The notes under the pieces: model-generated
Told to the model about the DNA's origin: nothing
Seen by the model: the letters and a program-made list of their open reading frames with translations, nothing else
Database searches by the model: none
In this document: positions 25,289 through 35,589 of the stretch, in pieces
Layout: the number at the start of each line of letters is the position of its first letter
How positions within the stretch are numbered: the first letter of the stretch is position 1
Position numbers and translations under genes: made by a program
From: Mucor racemosus
Lineage: Eukaryota > Mucoromycota > Mucoromycetes > Mucorales > Mucoraceae
NCBI GenBank assembly: GCA_027405735.1
Contig: JAPEHQ010000001.1
Span: 5,270,001-5,334,000, forward strand
Direction: 5' to 3'
DNA length: 64,000 nucleotides

Positions 25289-26251
25289 TTAAAAGGTTTG
25301 GTGGCCTGCAGCTTTGGATCTATTATTACGCAAAACAACAGCATTTTTCGGTTGTTGAGCAATGCTTACTTTTTTAGCGGATGAAAAAGTGGAATTCTTG
25401 AACCATGAAGAAAGAAATGACAGTTTAATACGAAGAGATACAGGTAAAGTGGACGAAAATTTGAATTCTGCACTGTTGGGTTGAATCGGCCATGATTTTA
25501 ATTCAACAAGTTGGTGTTGAACACCTACAACTTGACTTTCTACCATAACTTCATAAACTGTTAATCTCCAGGACCCTCCAGTTTTGACCCAATCGTAAAT
25601 ATCAATTGTCTCTTCAGCCTTCTCTTTCAATCTCTTTAATGCTTGTCTTGAGATTGATTTTAATACATTATAAGCAAGATGAATTCTATTCATTGGACTT
25701 GGCTCCAATACACTACATTTGGAACCCATTTGACGTTCTATTTCCTTTGCTAGTTGTTCGTAGCCTGCATTTAATCTAACATTCATTACCAATGATCGAG
25801 TAGGTTTATCTAAAATTTCAAATCCTGTGAACTCTGGTGGTTTTAAATGTTGTTTCTTTATTTCTGTGTCGATAACTTTAATGAACTCATCGACTGTATC
25901 CCATTTTGTTGAAAATTCAGATCCTCTTTCGATCAAAGTTCTTCCAATGATAGACAAATGGGGTTGTGTACTATGAGCTTGGTTGGGACCAAATTGAACA
26001 AATGTCTTTTCTTGAAACTGTTGAAGGGATGCTTGAATAGGAGTGTCTGGATTAGGTTCTAAATAAAAAACAAGTGATCTGCGGGCCTCACGCAATTTAT
26101 GAGGTGCTGGGGTGATCTCTGGCGAAGAATTCATTTTGAACCCTTCCAATTTAAATTCTGTAAAACTAGGTACATCCTCTTGTTTGGAAGCTGATTCCCT
26201 GGCCGGTGCACTGATGGTAGATCGAGTGTCTAAAACCTCAGATAAAGGCAT
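25289..26251 (-). CDS. 2H-phosphoesterase-like protein
   Basis: A single-exon frame of 320 residues starts at the ATG at 26251. Two histidine motifs spaced about 93 residues apart, HLS (residues 98-100) and HLA (191-193), with surrounding hydrophobic strands (HLSIIGR, RIHLAYN), resemble the paired H-x-[ST]-x motifs of the 2H phosphoesterase superfamily, which act on cyclic phosphates or RNA ends. The second motif has Ala instead of Ser/Thr, so activity is uncertain. The C-terminal third is basic and less conserved. The gene lies 115 bp downstream of the reticulon stop on the same strand. The assignment is based on motif pattern only. Confidence 0.65.
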   Translation of the reverse strand: MPLSEVLDTRSTISAPARESASKQEDVPSFTEFKLEGFKMNSSPEITPAPHKLREARRSLVFYLEPNPDTPIQASLQQFQEKTFVQFGPNQAHSTQPHLSIIGRTLIERGSEFSTKWDTVDEFIKVIDTEIKKQHLKPPEFTGFEILDKPTRSLVMNVRLNAGYEQLAKEIERQMGSKCSVLEPSPMNRIHLAYNVLKSISRQALKRLKEKAEETIDIYDWVKTGGSWRLTVYEVMVESQVVGVQHQLVELKSWPIQPNSAEFKFSSTLPVSLRIKLSFLSSWFKNSTFSSAKKVSIAQQPKNAVVLRNNRSKAAGHQTF

Positions 26252-26366
26252 GTCTCAAAAGAATATGAAATACAAGAAAAAAAGAGCTAAAGATTTTTTT
26301 TAAATATCAATATTTTATTATTTATTGTTTTACGCTACACAAGAACGAGGAGAGTCGATGACTTTT

Positions 26367-27332
26367 TTAATCAAGTTTTTGAATAGGAACTGATGGAGTA
26401 GTGGAATTAGTGCTGGAAGTTGTACTATTGGGTTTAGATTCAACAGCAGATTTAGTCTTGCTAACATATGTTTGAGTAGCTTGTTTAGCAGTGGCAAGCT
26501 TGGAATTGGCAAACTCTTGAGTACGTTGAACTTGACTATGTAATATGGCCTGACCTTGTTGAAGACGAGCATCTATTAAATCCTTGTTGCTGATATAGAG
26601 ACGAGGAAAGATGAATGCGGAGATGATAAAAATCAAGATCAATACACGGCTTGGAACGTATGCTGAAATTCTCCATGTAGTAAAAAAGATTGCCAACCAC
26701 TGTTTATAGTTATGTTAACATGACATCATGTAAACGTATTGTTTACTTACCTTTAAACTTGTATTTCTGTCTTCAATCAATACAATACGAGTAATAGCTC
26801 TAGCAACTGTCTCTGCAACATCGACCACAATAGAACTATAATGGACAGCTGATTCCTTATTCAACAAGTCTGTATCTTTGTTGTCCAAGACATTGCTATT
26901 AAAAAAAAATTGTTAATTAAATCAAAAGATGTAATTTAGAATAATTTTACCTCCATGGATGGGTGCTTGGTCGATCAGAGATGACAGTTTGAGTGAATTG
27001 AGTTACGAATACATAGAGAAGATTGATAGTGATTGCAAAGGTTAAAGTACCAGTAATGATTTGCAATAAAGAATAGCGCTGTGTCAAGGTGATGGAAGTT
27101 ATCGAGCTGGCAAGTATAATCGCTGAGCGAATTGGATTTTCCCACTTGCAGATATGAAGAACCTCTGCCTCAATCCGTCTTGTAGTATCATTTCTTTGGC
27201 CTTCATGTGAAATGTCAGTAAGTAAATATATATAAATATGTGCATGAATTTACCATGAGCACCTTTTCCATATGTTCTGGTTGTTGTGCTACTAAAAGGA
27301 GGTGCGACTTTTGATTGATTATCAATTGCCAT
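26367..27332 (-). CDS. Reticulon-like ER membrane protein
   Basis: Exons 27332-27254, 27200-26951, 26895-26751 and 26699-26367 give 268 residues in phase. A reticulon homology domain spans about residues 45-200, with two long hydrophobic hairpins (IRSAIILASSITSITLT...LTFAITINLLYVFV, and WRISAYVPSRVLILIFIISAFIFP) separated by a hydrophilic loop containing LLNKESAVHYSSIVVDVAETV. Reticulons shape tubular endoplasmic reticulum by wedge insertion. The C-terminal tail is Ser/Thr-rich and lacks an obvious retrieval signal. The apparent stop in the longer unspliced frame is intronic. Confidence 0.9.
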
Positions 27333-28404
27333 TTTTTAAAGAGCTAATTGTTTTTAACAAAAGAAAGGAAAAAAAAAACAAAGCCGGGAAAAAAACCTTC
27401 ATTTTGGGTATTCATGCAAAACAGTTTTTAAACTCTCAAACCGTTGTTTTAGTTTCAATTGGCGGTTTTGCAAGTTCCAGTGATAACGAAAGAACAAATT
27501 AACTCTTGTATTGCTCTTCTTTGACGTCTAATGGTTCAGGCTTATAAACTTTAGAGTTTACCATGACATTGCTCTTGATACTATATCACTACATTTATTT
27601 AGCTATTATTACTGCACACTTCCCTTTCAAGTAATTTGAGTAAATGTAAAATGCTTCTCACTGAATAAATTAGAGCGTATGAATATATACAGAAATGGGG
27701 TACAATGATTCCATAAAGAATCTCACCGTTACAACGATGATGCATATTTAATGACTTTTCATATCTTACTTTTGTGTTTGGTTTGTATCTTTTACTTTAA
27801 ATGATACGAGCATTTACTTGCGATTCAATCGATATGAATGATCTATTGACTTTAACTCATACCAAATTATATATTATCAGACACATCTCGCCGAGTATAC
27901 CCAACAAATTCTAAAAAGTGCACTTTGAACCACATTTACCGTCATATTCTTTTATGCATTGCATACAATGATAAAAAAGACGTAAAAATTCCTGATTCTT
28001 AATCATTGATCTCTCAATCATTTGTAGGTATTTTTGATACCACAATACATCAAATTAAAGATTGCATTTAAGACATAAAATTCAAAATATTTTGAAATCT
28101 CCTTGAATTTTTAATATCTAAAAATGTAGGAATTACTCCTTGATAGGTCGTCTTAATCAATAGATCAACCAACATTAAACCGTTTTTATTTCTATCTCTT
28201 AACATCATAATACGCGCAAGATATCTAACTGTCATCTGTATGTTTCTCTTACTTCTGGCTGCGCTTTTGATGGAGTAATGGAACATTATGTCATCATGCC
28301 CGCGTCGTTAGTCCCATTCTCGATGCTGTGAAGTGTAACCCACAGCTTTTCAGCAAGTCAAAAATGGGCTTTCTATTACTACAATTTAACCAGAAAATTA
28401 ATGG

Positions 28405-28715
28405 GATATCAAAGTTTTAATTTTGGATACTGTTACAGCTGTAGTATATATTCTGAAGCTTTCAGCTCATTTGAATTGATTGCGAGAATTTATCCAGGGG
28501 CTATATTTTTTTAAGCAAAGGAAGAGAGATTTTCTGTAGAAACCTGTGCCAAGCCCATTCAAAAACAGATAGTATCTAATGAAATCAAGATATATTATTT
28601 GTACAGTTACTGCACGTTAAGTGCAAATTCAAAATTTAATTTCGAACCATTATTTGATTCTACAGTATAACAATTTTCAAAGAATATCTGAAACTATCCA
28701 ACAAATACAAAGTAA
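28405..28715 (+). repeat. Repeat R5, second copy
   Basis: This block is homologous in reverse to 20545-20850, with CTACAGTAT, AAAGAATATCTGAAAC and AAGAGAGATTTTCTG conserved in order. No coding potential is seen. Confidence 0.6.
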
Positions 28716-28909
28716 TGTAGAAGAAGTAAGCATGTTTATTTCCACATTTTCACAGTAACTCGGGGAAGCTAAAACTTTTGCAATTTTGTGGATGAACACT
28801 ATATGTAGCTATATACCATTGCAACAGGGAGTGTTCATTTGAATCTATATTCAGTAATGAGAACTAGTGAACTTACTGACCATAGTAGTAGGCATAGTAA
28901 AAATTAAAA

Positions 28910-29304
28910 GAGAATGAATAATGAGTCAGTTCTTCAACTGTATAATAAAAACAAGATATCGTTAATTTAAATATAAAAGCATGGCGTTTTATATTGATGT
29001 GTTATTGAGATCCTGAGTTGTAATTTAAGGCACTATTAAACCATTAGATCTGTTTGATAGTAATCTAAGGATTGAAATGGATCGGTCATAATTTAACCGT
29101 TCTTGCAGAGCTTGTGAATTACCTTGTTTCAATGCTGCGCTAAATGTGCTTGGATGTTGATTTGATAGCTACTTGATTGATTAACCGCTGGGATGAAATA
29201 ATATGGTATCATAATTGAGATCCAAGCGTTCTTGGTAATTATTGGACTAAACTTAGTACGCTAGGAGTTTTTTATATCCGATATCAAGACTTTGCACTTC
29301 AATA
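28910..29304 (+). repeat. Repeat R3, plus-strand copy (left part)
   Basis: The segment with ACCATTAGATCTGTTTGATAGTAATC, TGCTGCGCTAAATGT and GATAGCTACTTGATTGATTAACC recurs inverted at 38240-38640 and 41605-42010. It continues beyond the hAT-like insertion at 29668 and, in an independent copy, at 43066-43200. Confidence 0.75.
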
Positions 29305-29667
29305 TAGGAATGGGCTTCGATTCGAGTTTGAATCGAGTTTTAACGGAAACGGCCATTCGATTCGAGTTGGAAAACGGCCCGTTCTTTTGTAACCCAGATA
29401 AAAAACGGGGTGGGAGCAAGTATTGGTTTGCCTTAAGGAGGCTGTTAATAGCAACATTGTCAAGTTAATATGGGATTATGAATTGATAATAGCATATTTG
29501 ACAGTTTCACAACTTGAAGTATTTTTTCAATCCTGTTTTCGAGCTTAGCTAACAAAAAAAAAAAAGAAGAAACTCGAATACCCTCATTCGAGTTTGCATA
29601 AAAAACGGCCCGTTAAAGCAGTCAAACTCGGTTAACCGTAATACGATGCGTTGTTTGTGAAATCCTA
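29305..29667 (+). mobile_element. hAT-like non-autonomous element with 8-bp target duplication
   Basis: The 363-bp insert begins TAGGAATGGGC and ends ATCCTA, giving short imperfect inverted termini (TAGGA). It is flanked by exact 8-bp direct repeats, CTTCAATA at 29297-29304 and 29668-29675. The homologous locus at 43102-43109 has a single CTTCAATA and no insert, which is a direct empty-site comparison. The left subterminal part is rich in TTCGA/TCGAG motifs, typical of hAT element ends. No coding frame is present. Confidence 0.88.
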
Positions 29668-30040
29668 CTTCAATACATGTAGTAATCAATAGGTTGTAAG
29701 ATGAATTGATACCGTAGAAGGCGATAACATATGATACTTCTCGGTGGCATACAACATAGTATGTGGTTCATATTTTTGCCAAAGGTCACTCTTCCAAAAA
29801 AAAAGCCGAACAATCTCCGGAAGCGGCCATCTAATAATATTTCCAAGCTTTAAATTTCTAGAAAAAATTACCGGACAGCCTGGACGCGGTTGTTTAAATA
29901 TTCCAAGCAGCTATAAGATGCAGGTATCGAAATTTCATACAGAAATTAAGGGTCGGCTGTATTGCTATTAATTATTCAAAGGCTTATTTTAAGTAAAGCA
30001 TAAATATAACCAACATTATTAGCCTAATAACGGAGGATTT
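29668..30040 (+). repeat. Repeat R3, right part, with diverged tandem unit
   Basis: The first 90 bp (ATACATGTAGTAATCAATAG to CATACAACATAGTA) continue the R3 copy interrupted by the hAT-like element. 29754-30020 then matches 43698-43970. Within it two diverged units (CCGAACAATCT...AATATTTCCAAGC and CCGGACAGCCT...AATATTCCAAGC) follow each other, and the reverse of its end reads ACAGCCGACCCTTAAT, reminiscent of pogo/Tc1 termini. Confidence 0.65.
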
Positions 30041-30179
30041 AATTTGAAAAGTGTAAGGTGATACAACCGGATTCAAAAGAAGTCCATAAAATCACAAATT
30101 TAAAGGATTTATAAATAAAATCACTACGGCCGACCTGTGCTGCACAAGATGATTTTGTTGTACACAGGTAGGCTGCACA

Positions 30180-30490
30180 CTATGGCCTGATGAGTTGTTG
30201 CGCCCACTGAATAATGGCTAATAAAAGGACAACAAGATGCACATGGGCACAACAAAATAAACTGCACACGACACACGAGCATAACAACGAAAAGCCTGCT
30301 GTATGTGCAGAATTATAGATTATCATCTCCACGTGCATGACATTAATCCCATGTGCGCATAATAGTAGAATTACCCATAAGCACATCGTTATCCCTATTT
30401 GTGCATCATAGTAAAATCTGACCATGGGCATAATAAGCTGATTGTATGGGCACAAATTGGTTTTTAAATGAGCATCGTGCCGTTCTCAAA
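30180..30490 (-). repeat. Subterminal-type TGTGC/GCACA repeat cluster
   Basis: Short degenerate units such as TGTGCAGAAT, TGTGCGCATAAT, TAAGCACATC, TGTGCATCAT, TGGGCATAAT and TGGGCACAAA follow one another at 15-35 bp intervals. They make a run of open frame on the minus strand that I regard as non-genic. A second version lies at 37200-37500. Such clusters resemble subterminal transposase-binding arrays. Confidence 0.55.
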
Positions 30491-31107
30491 ATTCCGTTGC
30501 ATTTTTTTTTACTAGAATGGGGTTTTAAATTACATTTGCTTTTATTAATATAGCTTATATATATACTTATATAGACAATACAACTCAATACGCTGTTGAT
30601 GTAGAGCAATACATGCAAGAGCCAATATATTTACTATTATCATCATGTGTAAATATTTTTATAGCTATAATATTTACAGCAACAATGGTTTTTGCTCGAG
30701 CATAAACTTAAATAACCCTTCTTACTGTTTAAATTTATAGGCAAGCCAAATTTACGATTATAGATGTTACTTTATCACTCATAAAATTTAAACAAATTAA
30801 CCTTCTTTAAACTTATTATTTTAGTTTACGATTGTCAGCCGTAAAAAGATCTGTTCTCAAGTATAGCTACGATCAAAGCTATGACTATTAGACAAGGTAT
30901 TAGATTATCCTTTTTTTAGTTTCAATATCATCATTTGAAATTTTATCACTTTTCTGGAATATTTTGTGATGAGTTTGTATTAGGCGTCTGGTCAGATTGA
31001 ATTTATATTCTTTTTATTTTTTATATCCTAAATTCAGACAGATAATCTCATTTTATCATTTAATGCATATTTAAATATTAATAATTGAAAAAGGTATACA
31101 ATGATAA

Positions 31108-32436
31108 ATGAATGACACAGAAGAAGAGAATATAAAAGAAAAGATTAATATAGAGATTAATAGATTAATAATTGATAAATGGTATTTTTATGAATCTAAT
31201 TGGAAAATAATTAGTAAAAAATATAATCATAGAATTACTTTAAAATATATGAAAGATATAAATTTTATAAAAGATGTATTACTTAATCAATTAGGCTATA
31301 TTCCTGTATTTTACTTTTTAAATATTTTATATGGGACACAAGAGTATCCAGGTCCATATCCTAAATTAGATAAAGGTCTTATTTTATTATATCATTTAGT
31401 TTGTGGTCTATCAGGGCAGAAAATGTCTCAATTTATGTGCTATGCTACTTTTTATGATTTATATAAAAAATTTTGGATAGACAATTATAAAAGAATCAAT
31501 AAAATAATAAACACAGATTTGTTAAACTTATTTTCAAATATAAAGATAAGATTATTATCTGCAAAACTATATAACCCAATAGGATTTAAGAATGTAACTT
31601 TAATTATAGATGGTCATGACTCAAAAATAAAATACTACAATCCAGATACAGAAAGAATAAAATTACATTCTTATAAATTAAAAAAACCAGGTGTCAGAAC
31701 TCAAATTGTTTGTGATATGAATAAAATGATAATTTATATTTCAGACTCCGAAAAATGTGGTGAATCTAATGATGGTACAATGTTCTTAAAAATGAATCTC
31801 TATAATAAACTACATATTGGTGATTGTTTGGCTATGGATGGAGGTTATCCACTATTTATAAACCAATTTAAAGAAAATGGAATTAATCTTGGATATGAAT
31901 TTAAAGATATGCATTTTATGTATCCAGTTAGAAAAGAAAAGGATAGTAAATTGAGTGTGAATGAATTACATTTTAACAGCGTATTTGGAAGCTTTAGATC
32001 CATAATAGAGAATGAATTTAGTGTTATAGGAAGTAAATTTGAGAGGTTTAATAATAACAGAGCATCTGTACAGGTATCTGATATAAAACATTACAATATA
32101 CAATTTAAATTATCTTGTTTACTGAAAAATATTTGGCAAATGGTTAAAGATTATAATATAGAAGAATTACCGCATCATAAGCTTTGGTATAGTGATGGCT
32201 TTGAGTTTCCTATAAAAGAAAGTAAGATACAAATTGCATTTAATGATGAGATTAAGATAAATAAAAATCTAATTGAAATAAGTACGTTACAAAATAAATT
32301 ATTAAATATGAGCCTTGATGAATTAGAAGTCGATTCTATCAATTTTGACGAAGATGAAATTATGGAAGAAGAAGTTCCATTAAAGCATAAAAGAGTTAAA
32401 AAAAGTATTGTATATATTGAAAAGCCTGATAGATAA
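31108..32436 (+). CDS. DDE_Tnp_4-type transposase (IS5/PIF-Harbinger-like)
   Basis: An intact intron-less frame of 442 residues, rich in Ile, Lys and Asn, is strongly AT-biased in all codon positions compared with host genes. The catalytic triad is visible as TLIIDGHDSK (D168), CLAMDGGYPLF (D244) and RSIIENEFSVIG (E301). This order and spacing are typical of DDE_Tnp_4 transposases abundant in Mucoromycota, including FGSFRS and the RFNNNR tail. The N-terminal 150 residues include a helical region (GLSGQKMSQFM) before the catalytic fold. A four-residue upstream frame (ATG at 31101) overlaps the start. No second Harbinger gene (Myb-like) is present nearby. The enzyme may still be functional. Confidence 0.9.
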   Translation: MNDTEEENIKEKINIEINRLIIDKWYFYESNWKIISKKYNHRITLKYMKDINFIKDVLLNQLGYIPVFYFLNILYGTQEYPGPYPKLDKGLILLYHLVCGLSGQKMSQFMCYATFYDLYKKFWIDNYKRINKIINTDLLNLFSNIKIRLLSAKLYNPIGFKNVTLIIDGHDSKIKYYNPDTERIKLHSYKLKKPGVRTQIVCDMNKMIIYISDSEKCGESNDGTMFLKMNLYNKLHIGDCLAMDGGYPLFINQFKENGINLGYEFKDMHFMYPVRKEKDSKLSVNELHFNSVFGSFRSIIENEFSVIGSKFERFNNNRASVQVSDIKHYNIQFKLSCLLKNIWQMVKDYNIEELPHHKLWYSDGFEFPIKESKIQIAFNDEIKINKNLIEISTLQNKLLNMSLDELEVDSINFDEDEIMEEEVPLKHKRVKKSIVYIEKPDR

Positions 32437-32885
32437 AGGAATTAATAAAATAAATATAATAGAAGTATAAGGCGTACTATTCCCTAGCAATTATCACGTG
32501 ATCATATTTATACCATATAATAATTTTTTTTTATGTAATTTTATTTTCGTTTTTTTTTCGTTTTGTAACAATAAGGTAATATACAAGTACAACTCATAAT
32601 ACTAATTCCAGGTCTATTAGGTAATTAATACAATCATCACTGACTTATAGTAATAGTTTATTGACTTATTACAGGTCATATTCTCTACCATGCAACGTAT
32701 TACATAATTCTCTTGAAAGTACATATAAAAAGTTTACACTCACCATGATTGATTTCTTTAATATATCAATTTTATATTATATCCAAATTCAATTTTTCTA
32801 AAATAAGAATTTAAAGTATAATTAGATATAAAACAGCTATATATAATTAATTAATTATTCTTCATTTATAATTAACCTCCTTAGG

Positions 32886-32944
32886 GGTGCTGTCGAGCCC
32901 AGCTTATACTAGTAAATTTGACTGTTAAAACCCGGCTCGACTCC
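32886..32944. repeat. Imperfect palindrome with GTCGAGCC ends
   Basis: GTCGAGCC near the left edge and GGCTCGAC near the right edge flank ACTAGTAAATTTG and form an imperfect palindrome. Its reverse complement matches 42213-42256 (GTCGAGCCGGGATTT...AAATTTACTAGTAT). This suggests terminal inverted repeats of an element or a very short foldback element. Confidence 0.65.
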
Positions 32945-33584
32945 AATGCTAGTTTGTAACTAATTCTAGCTTTGGATTGAATAAGTATAAAGATTATTGC
33001 CTTTGATTTAATCTGGTAATCAAGAAATACGTCCAACTGAAATGTCAAAAGAGTCTATATAAATAATCTTGCCAGAATATTACACTTTTATTAACAATAC
33101 ATCCTTTGGATGTATTTATATACATTAATTATAACTATTACTAGGGTTTTACTATCTAAGAGTATAATGTAAATCAATGATCCGCATTGATTTACTGTAA
33201 CACTAATTATAGACTGTGACCTTGGATGTGAGACCTATGATGAGTATTGACATAACACCAACAATACAGTAGTAAATAATGATATTTGATCTTTGAATGC
33301 GGTTAAATGAAAATATTAGTCTCTATTATAGACTGCTACCTATATTAAAAGCATTAGTCCCTTATGTTAGAATGCGTATTCAGATAAAAGAAAAGAATAC
33401 CAGCTCGATAGTCTGATATGCCTTATCAAGCGGTGAATATAATATCTTTGAAATATGAAAACAAAAAGAGAGAAACAACACATATATAAAAGGATTTTCA
33501 AGGCTTTGCATTATTTAGCGCAATTAAAACCCTGTTAAATTGCTCATTTTAGCCAATGTAAAAACAGCATTACAGCGCATGAAC

Positions 33585-34400
33585 TATAAACTAAACAAAA
33601 TAGGCAGTAACTATTATCAAAGAAGCATACATTTTTCTACCAGAAAAACCGTCTGCCATATCATAGATTCGTTAAAAAATTGCAAAAGCGAGCCCGTAGA
33701 GAGACGCCATAATTGAGCATCATTGCAAGATCGAACGGCTAAGTCTGTTAGATCTTAGACTATGGTATATATCTAAGCTTTAAATAAAAATGTTTTTTTT
33801 TTTTTACTTTTCTTATATTTAACCACGTACGGTCTGAAAATTCAGACTTTGTAGCGGACATTTTCGGGAACTCATTTTACCCTTACCAACACTCATGATT
33901 TTGATCAAGAAACAGAAAAATCAAATTTTGATACCAAAATCAACGTTTAAATATAGTACATTGTGAGAGAAAATTGTAGCCATAGCTAATACACATTTTA
34001 TTAAAGCTTAATATTAAATGTTAAATAATGAAACTTAGCATTTTTGGCCCAAAAACGGTTTTTTGATTAAAGGATTTTCATGTAATATTTTGCAATGAAA
34101 ATGTTTGTTATTTTTTATTGAGCAAATAGAGCGCTAAATGCTGTATATGTGTATATTTTTTGTTTTTATAATTGGTAGTATAATTAACTCTGAATGTGCA
34201 AAATCAGAAAAAAAATTTTAAAAATGTCAAAATTGATGATCTGGACAAGAATAATTTTTAAAATTAATATTCCGCTTATAAGCCTTGTAAGTCTTAAAAA
34301 TAAGAGATTTCATAATACTTGAGAACTTTTTCAAGAATTTACGATGCTGTACCCGCTTGATTCAAGCTTATTACTGTAAATCTTTGTACATGTTAATATT
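33585..34400 (+). repeat. Block A, copy 1
   Basis: Block A occurs three times in direct orientation (33585-34400, 36370-37165, 38930-39715). It contains TACGGTCTGAAAATTC, GCGGACATTTTCGGGAACTC, CTCATGATTTTGATCAAG and AAAAACGGTTTTTTGATT. Copies are about 90 percent alike by eye. It has no coding frame and is the best-conserved part of composite repeat D. Confidence 0.85.
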
Positions 34401-34483
34401 GTGTGGTAGTTTATTTGATGATAATATAGTCTTGCTTCATAATTATTGCACTAGAGATGATTTAAATTAAGGTTTAGTCTTAC

Positions 34484-34952
34484 CTCTCCAATATCATAAA
34501 CATAAACATGACCATAACTGGAACATATTGCCGCCCTTTTGTCAGTTTTCGAGGATATTAAACAGCCAATTTTGAAGCTAATTGCATTTCTAACACATAT
34601 TGAAATGTAACCATTATAAATAGTCTTTTAAACCAAGACCTAGAAGCTCTTGGTTCTTTCTTTTACCATTAGTTTTTCTGGTAATAACAAAGCCTCCATT
34701 CTCCATGATAAATGTTACTAGTATTTATTATTATTCTTTCTATAAATAAGATTATATGTATCCATAAACTCTCATGTTTTACCCTATTTTTCCCAAGCCA
34801 ATTTATTCAATGCTTTGCTAGAACCAACTTAAGTACTTACAAATGGCTCCTCGGTATTTGTATTCAAATTCCATAAATTAAATTGAGTGGTTCCACCTAC
34901 AGTATTATCAAATGCATCATCAGCCCGCCTTATGATACTGTAAATGTCAATC
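34484..34952 (-). pseudogene. Dynein intermediate chain exon fragment, copy 1 (broken)
   Basis: The minus-strand translation contains QFNLWNLNTNTEEPFVST and SSKALNKLAWEK, then after an insert of about 240 bp GHVYVYDIGE followed by GTAAGA. This is the last WD-repeat region of cytoplasmic dynein intermediate chain (family pattern DLWNLNNDTE, ALNRVRW, YDVGE). In-frame stops replace residues in two places and the insert interrupts it, so it is a relic. The retained splice donor shows the fragment was copied from genomic DNA, not mRNA. Confidence 0.75.
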
Positions 34953-35589
34953 TAAAATCAAAAACATCTCATTCTAATAATCTGTAATTTTGGACTAACA
35001 ACCAATATGGATAATGTGTTGTTTATAGATACTGTATTATTCTTGTAATTGTAAATTGGTGATCACTGGATTGATAAAGGTTGGTGTTCTTATTTGTAAA
35101 TTAGATATTTATGTGAATAAATAAAAGTAAAGGGAGTGTAACAAGATAGATGAATCTACAAGGGATCATGTAATAATTTCCTTGTAGTATACAGTATATA
35201 TAAAGAATGATGAAGCAAGGTTTTGCATAAATGAAACTGAAATGTTTGACTCATTACACCCATTGTCATTGTTATAAGCTATGAAAAGCTTGATTTTTAA
35301 TAATACAGCAATTAAATAAAAAACAGGATGACACTAATAGCATATGGTGAGTATTTAGCATCTAAGTAAGTTTGATGAAGTGTGCTTTTAAACCCTTTTA
35401 AAAATTCTGAGGCAAACACAACACCTTGATCCTGTAATTTCTGTCCATCAGAATTTTGCGACTTTTCACTACATAATGAAGAATGCACCTTTTATCAATC
35501 TTGACCTCGATGTGCACTGGGTATCAGTTTTTTACCAGTTGCATTTTCTCTGATTTATTAATATTCAGCCATGTTGAACGATGATTTGT

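Larger units (their letters stand above)
27333..29304. other. Start of the transposable-element nest
   Basis: No host gene is supported. 28405-28715 is the inverted partner of 20545-20850. 28760-28890 matches 42020-42140 in the same orientation. 28910-29304 is a copy of repeat R3 whose inverted relatives lie at 38139-38670 and 41605-42010. Confidence 0.55.
30980..32950 (+). mobile_element. Transposase-bearing insertion in composite repeat D
   Basis: In copy 2 of repeat D (around 37970-37990) the flanking sequences are adjacent, whereas here 1971 bp intervene. The insert is bounded by AGTTTGTA at 30972-30979 and 32951-32958, a possible 8-bp target duplication, although the empty site reads GATTTCTA and so matches only partly. 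No clear terminal inverted repeat is seen. The insert carries the DDE transposase gene and, near its right end, a short imperfect palindrome (32886-32944). Confidence 0.6.
30124..35585 (+). mobile_element. Composite repeat D, copy 1 (with nested insertions)
   Basis: The sequence starting CTACGGCCGACCTGTGCTGCAC and running to about 35585 matches 37195-40385 in the same order and orientation, once the 30980-32950 insert is removed. Common parts include the TGTGCATAAT-rich left segment, a segment around 33270-33480, block A (33585-34400) and the broken dynein intermediate chain exon (34484-34952). Copy 1 carries further length differences near 34540-34785. No transposition gene of its own is recognised. 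The class of element is unknown. Confidence 0.75.

Noticed and set aside
28068..28286. 72-residue minus-strand frame as a small gene
   Set aside because: No recognisable domain, no promoter or intron signals, and it lies in repeat-dominated DNA.
30180..30618. 91- and 70-residue minus-strand frames in the TGTGC-rich segment
   Set aside because: Cys/His-rich composition follows from the short DNA repeat units; the second copy at 37195-37501 has frames of different structure.
31108..32436. Horizontal transfer of the AT-rich transposase
   Set aside because: Codon bias differs from host genes, but this is common for resident elements; sequence alone gives no donor evidence.
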